Positions 60,535-64,000 of a DNA stretch of 64,000 nt are shown here, one piece after another (position 1 is the first letter of the stretch; each line of letters starts with the position of its first letter). Below the pieces are notes generated by a model that was not told where the DNA came from, made no database searches, and worked only from the letters and a program-made list of their open reading frames with translations. The DNA is from Leishmania infantum JPCM5 (lineage: Eukaryota > Euglenozoa > Kinetoplastea > Trypanosomatida > Trypanosomatidae). Position numbers and translations under genes: made by a program. Location: the NCBI RefSeq assembly GCF_000002875.2, contig NC_009405.2, positions 569,256-633,255 on the forward strand. The letters run 5' to 3'.

Positions 60535-63500
60535 CTCGCCTGAACACAGAAACAAAAAGGTGGGCTATTTGAGTTTTTTGTCAGTTTCCCAGGTGCGTGC
60601 GTGTAGGAGCCTGCTTCACGCTTTTCCGCTGTCGCTGTCGGAGGCAACCTCTCTCCGTCTCTCTCTCTCTCCTTCTCCCTCTCTCGCGGTAACGCCAGAC
60701 AGAGGTCGGGCCCCAGGGCAGTGAGGAAAGAGACGGAATACAGGCACAGCAACAAACGCGCTCGCACACACACGCCAGCAGAAGACAACGAGAGAGGGGG
60801 GAGAAGGGAGACGAATCTAAGTGTGCGCGTGTCGTGAAGAGACGCAGACACAACAAGACCAAGCACAGCAACAAAGAAAAAGGAAAACGAGGCGTACAAG
60901 ATCACGCTTGCGCGTGGTTACCGTGATGTTGTATTGAGTAAAGAAAGCGCCGAAGGGAGGGAAGAGTGCGTTGAGGGAGTGGGGGGCGCAGGGGCAAAAG
61001 TCCCGCACGTGCACGCAGAGAGGCGATGCGGCAAGATGGCAGGTGCGCGCCCACGCTCACATTCAGGCCCAGAGCGAAACGAGACTGGTAGCGTGCCCTC
61101 ACTCTTCTCTAGTCGGTACACCTCTTTCAGCCTCGATACTTCTTTCTCGACGTGTAGCACACGTCTGAGCAATAAGGACGGGTATGTTGGGGGAGAGTAG
61201 TGGTGGTGTATCGCTGTGTGCGTGTAAGTGCGCAGGTGGTTTCCGTTGGGACTTGAGGTGACGTACATGCGAGTGCGGCCATCAGGAATCGGGGGGGGGG
61301 GACAACACGAAGGGGTGAGAGCCAGCGCTCAATGAGCGGATGGGACAGAGAGGCAGAGAGAGACAGGTTGAACGGCGAGGAGAAGATGCGGTGAATGAGA
61401 GGGAGAAAGAATGAAGAGCGAGCACCCGCTGATCTTCAGGTGGGGAAGCGTAAGGTGGGGTCCCACACATGCCTGTGTGTGTGGGGGGGGCGGTACTCAA
61501 GAAAAGATCGCGAACACGTACGCAGCTACGCCTCCCTACGCCTGCAACGGTGAAGAGCAGAGCGCGGCCGAGAGAAGGGGGGAGGCAGGGAAGGGGGCGA
61601 GGGGGGAGCCGACAGCGGGAGCGGGGGAAGGAGGGGGCGGAAGGGGAGGGGGGCCCCCCGCAGGGTTGAGTTTGGCACCTGTGTTCCTTGCAGGGAGACT
61701 GTGCGTGACGGTAGTGGCGGTGGCGGCGGGCACGCTTACCAGGCTGAGATACTCTTCCTTTTGTCTGTTTTTCGTTTCTCCGCCCATTCCTCATCGACGC
61801 CCGTCACCTCAATCGCCGGTTTGTGTGCTACTGCCGTCGCACTAGCAGCGACAACAGGCAGCGAAGCGGAAAGCTTGGTGGGGCAGTTCGGTGCGCCGTC
61901 TCGCTAAGCAGAGGAGAGGCTAACGTGACCGCCGCCCAGCTCCCTCTTTCTACGAGCGCCTTCGCCTTGTTGCACTCCAGCAATCTGCAGACACCTACAC
62001 AAGCACACAGAGATAGAGTGGAGAAGCCGTCACAGAGATGGCGCGCTGCCCGCCGCGCGCGCGTGCTCTCTCTTTCTGCGTGTGTGTCGGTACCACGGAA
62101 CGACGGAGGCGCTTAGTGGGGGAAGACGGAGAGAGACGGGGAGGCTCCGAAAGCACAACGGCCCACCGCCAGACAGGAGGAGGAGAAGGGCGCGCAGAGC
62201 CGCAATGGGAAAACGAGCGCAAAGGCAGGGAGGGAAGGGGATGAGTGGCATCACGCATCGCAGCTGTCGGCCCCCCTTCCCCACCCACACTCACTCACAC
62301 ACACACACACACGCAAGCCTAAGGGCGACCCTCCCTTTTCACCGCAATGCAAGGCTTCGCCCTCGAGCCACACGCTTGCGCCCACATCAGTGAAGCGCAC
62401 GCGCACCCCTGGAAAAACGCGCGCACGTACGCATCCATACCTGAGCGTAGGTGCGTAGACAAGCCGCTGCGTAGCGAATACAACGAAGCCGCCGACACGC
62501 CCACGCACACGAAAAGATGGGCATGCACACGCTGTGTGCGCACAAGCCGCTGCCGCTGCGGAGCGGCGACTACACCAGACAGAGGGCGGAATACGGAGGC
62601 GAAGAAAGCAGCGGCAGCGTCACCCTCGATCGAGATGCGCAAGGCACGGCAGCTCACTGTCGTCAATCGACTGCCGTGGGCATCACTTTCTCCCTTCTCT
62701 CTCCGCCTCGTGTCTGTTGATGCTTCTTTTCGCGATGATGGGCGTATGTTAGGCAGAAACGTATATGGGAGAAGAAAATAGAAAGTCGAAGCCGACGCGG
62801 CTAAAGAGACGAACGCGGAGGCGACCGCCGGCGTCACCCAATCACGCTCCGACAGCGCGAGTAGGTTAGGCGCAAGCGAGCGAGCGAGAGCGTGAAGGGA
62901 AGAGGGAGGGAGGAAGAGGGAGCACACAAACACACACCAAAAAAAAATGAAATCGAACACGTGCGGTTGGCGAGGTCAGAGAACTGGGGGAGAGGGAGTG
63001 AGGGAAGGGGCGGCGAGGGAAAAGGCAAAGGCAAAAGGTACGATGGATGTGGCAGGCGCAGGGAGAGGGGAGGAGGGAGGGGGTAAGCGACCCGCTACAC
63101 TGGATCGCCCGTCGCCCGCTGCCCGACTCTGCGAATCGTATCGCCATCTTCTGCGCACTCTCCCCTTCCTTTGTTCCTTCGTTGTCTTTCGCGACAAGTG
63201 GGCAGTGAAAGTCATCCGCCTCCATCGTGTATATGGTGGTGGCGCAGACGATGCCGAGGCTTGACCAGAAGACAAAGAATCAAGCGCCACCGTTCGCCTC
63301 TCTTCCCACTCCACACCTCTCCTTTATCAGCAGCACACACTACACTGCCCAGCGAACACCTCCATCGCGACCACATCGGAGTGCGGGCAAGTCCGTGTGC
63401 ATGAAGCATCGGCTGTGTGGGTGTGTGGATACACCTCTCGCGTCCTTTTCGCTTTTGCTGGTCTATTCTTACCGCTCTCCGCCCCCCTCTACGCGTCCCG

Positions 63501-64000
63501 CCGTCCGCGCGACCCACAGAAGTCCGCTGCCTGTCTGTGTCTGCATGCCCGTGTGCGTGTGTGTGGCCGAAGCACAACCTTGCTCAATGGCGTCTCGCTC
63601 CTCTTTCTTTCTCCCGCTCGCCTTTATGTGCCTGCCTCGAATCGAAACACCTACAAGGCACGCATATACAGAGCCATATACACACGCACACGCATGGCTG
63701 CGTATATCTTCACAACCTTCTCTCTTCCTAATTTACCTTTTCTGCGTTACCCCATCCGACCCCGCCCTGATCACCACGCCTCCTCGTCTCTCCGCTCTGC
63801 CGCCACCTCCAAGTCACGAGAGGACGATGAGGATCGGAGGTGGGTGGGTGTGGCAGACGAGGATCGGGGGATGGGGATGGGGGAGGGACGGCCGGGTGGA
63901 TGAGGTTTCTTCTTTTTCTTTTTAGATCACAAAACAGGTACTTACAAAGAGCGTCAACACCCCAGCTCGCGCTTCTCTCCGACATGCGAAGGGAAGACGA
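60535..64000. other. 3.4-kb gene-free right end
   Basis: The 5' flank of the four-pass membrane protein and beyond. The plus strand is purine-rich near 60780-61420, 61560-61650 and 62880-63080, then pyrimidine-rich near 63100-63800. Frames such as 62319-62960 and 63227-63925 are low complexity or repeat-derived. I see no gene, and I cannot tell whether the array continues to the right. Confidence 0.5.
60540..60565 (-). promoter_or_regulatory. Spliced-leader acceptor candidate, four-pass membrane protein
   Basis: RNA-sense CACCTTTTTGTTTCTGTGTTCAG has AG at 60541-60540, 5 nt before ATG 60534. Confidence 0.6.

Noticed and set aside
62319..62960. Minus-strand 213-residue frame in the right flank
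   Set aside because: Phe/Leu/Ser-rich composition from surrounding tracts; no family resemblance.

Overview
The window reads as a protozoan chromosome segment from a trypanosomatid of the Leishmania type. Coding regions are GC-rich with no visible introns. Every protein gene I can support lies on the minus strand, in one head-to-tail array. Long low-complexity intergenic regions carry pyrimidine tracts followed by AG (in the RNA sense) just before the start codons, as expected for spliced-leader trans-splicing of a polycistronic transcript. SIDER-like repeats sit in several 3' flanks. I see no rRNA, tRNA, CRISPR, insertion sequence or bacterial operon signal.

Transcription runs from right to left. 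In that order the genes are: a four-pass membrane protein (60534-58900); ribosomal protein S11 (57664-57143); a very large exocyst Sec8/EXOC4-like protein (55704-49867); a small unrecognised protein beside a 100-N assembly gap (48714-48343); a RUS1/DUF647 membrane protein (46623-44596); a small protein with a Cys cluster and two HMG-box-like segments (43835-42984); a 1397-residue protein of unknown function (39522-35329); a conserved-looking, possibly mitochondrial protein (34606-32972); a disordered unknown (32279-30279); a CEP95-like DUF5745/CH-like protein (26808-24154); a mitochondrial helical-repeat protein (23096-22041); a Ser/Pro-rich unknown (20720-18606); PRMT5 (17929-14786); a CYB5D1 homologue (12910-12245); branched-chain keto acid dehydrogenase E1 alpha (10016-8577); a DCC/DUF393 CxxC protein (6955-6149); a DUF971 protein (5322-4312); and a DHHC palmitoyltransferase (3136-1346).

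The genes do not form one pathway. They share a transcription unit, and regulation is expected to be post-transcriptional. Recurrent themes are mitochondrial proteins (DUF971, BCKDH E1 alpha, the helical-repeat protein, perhaps the protein at 32972), cilium or basal-body proteins (CYB5D1, CEP95-like), and membrane traffic or modification (Sec8, DHHC enzyme, RUS1).

The most unusual non-coding content is: (i) three nearly identical SIDER-like repeats of about 415-470 bp in the 3' flanks of three genes in the left 8.4 kb, with a longer, diverged relative in the Sec8 3' flank against the assembly gap; (ii) a perfect 46-bp palindrome in the PRMT5 3' flank; (iii) a (TG)n/(CA)n hairpin in another 3' flank; and (iv) multi-kilobase purine-rich (plus strand) tracts that reverse polarity locally near 41.8 kb. 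Start codons were placed at the first ATG after a credible splice acceptor where one is visible, so several CDS are shorter than the maximal open frames. I found no clear previously undescribed multi-gene system. The best candidates for new biology are the 1397-residue protein, the small gene beside the gap, and the structured 3'-flank elements.
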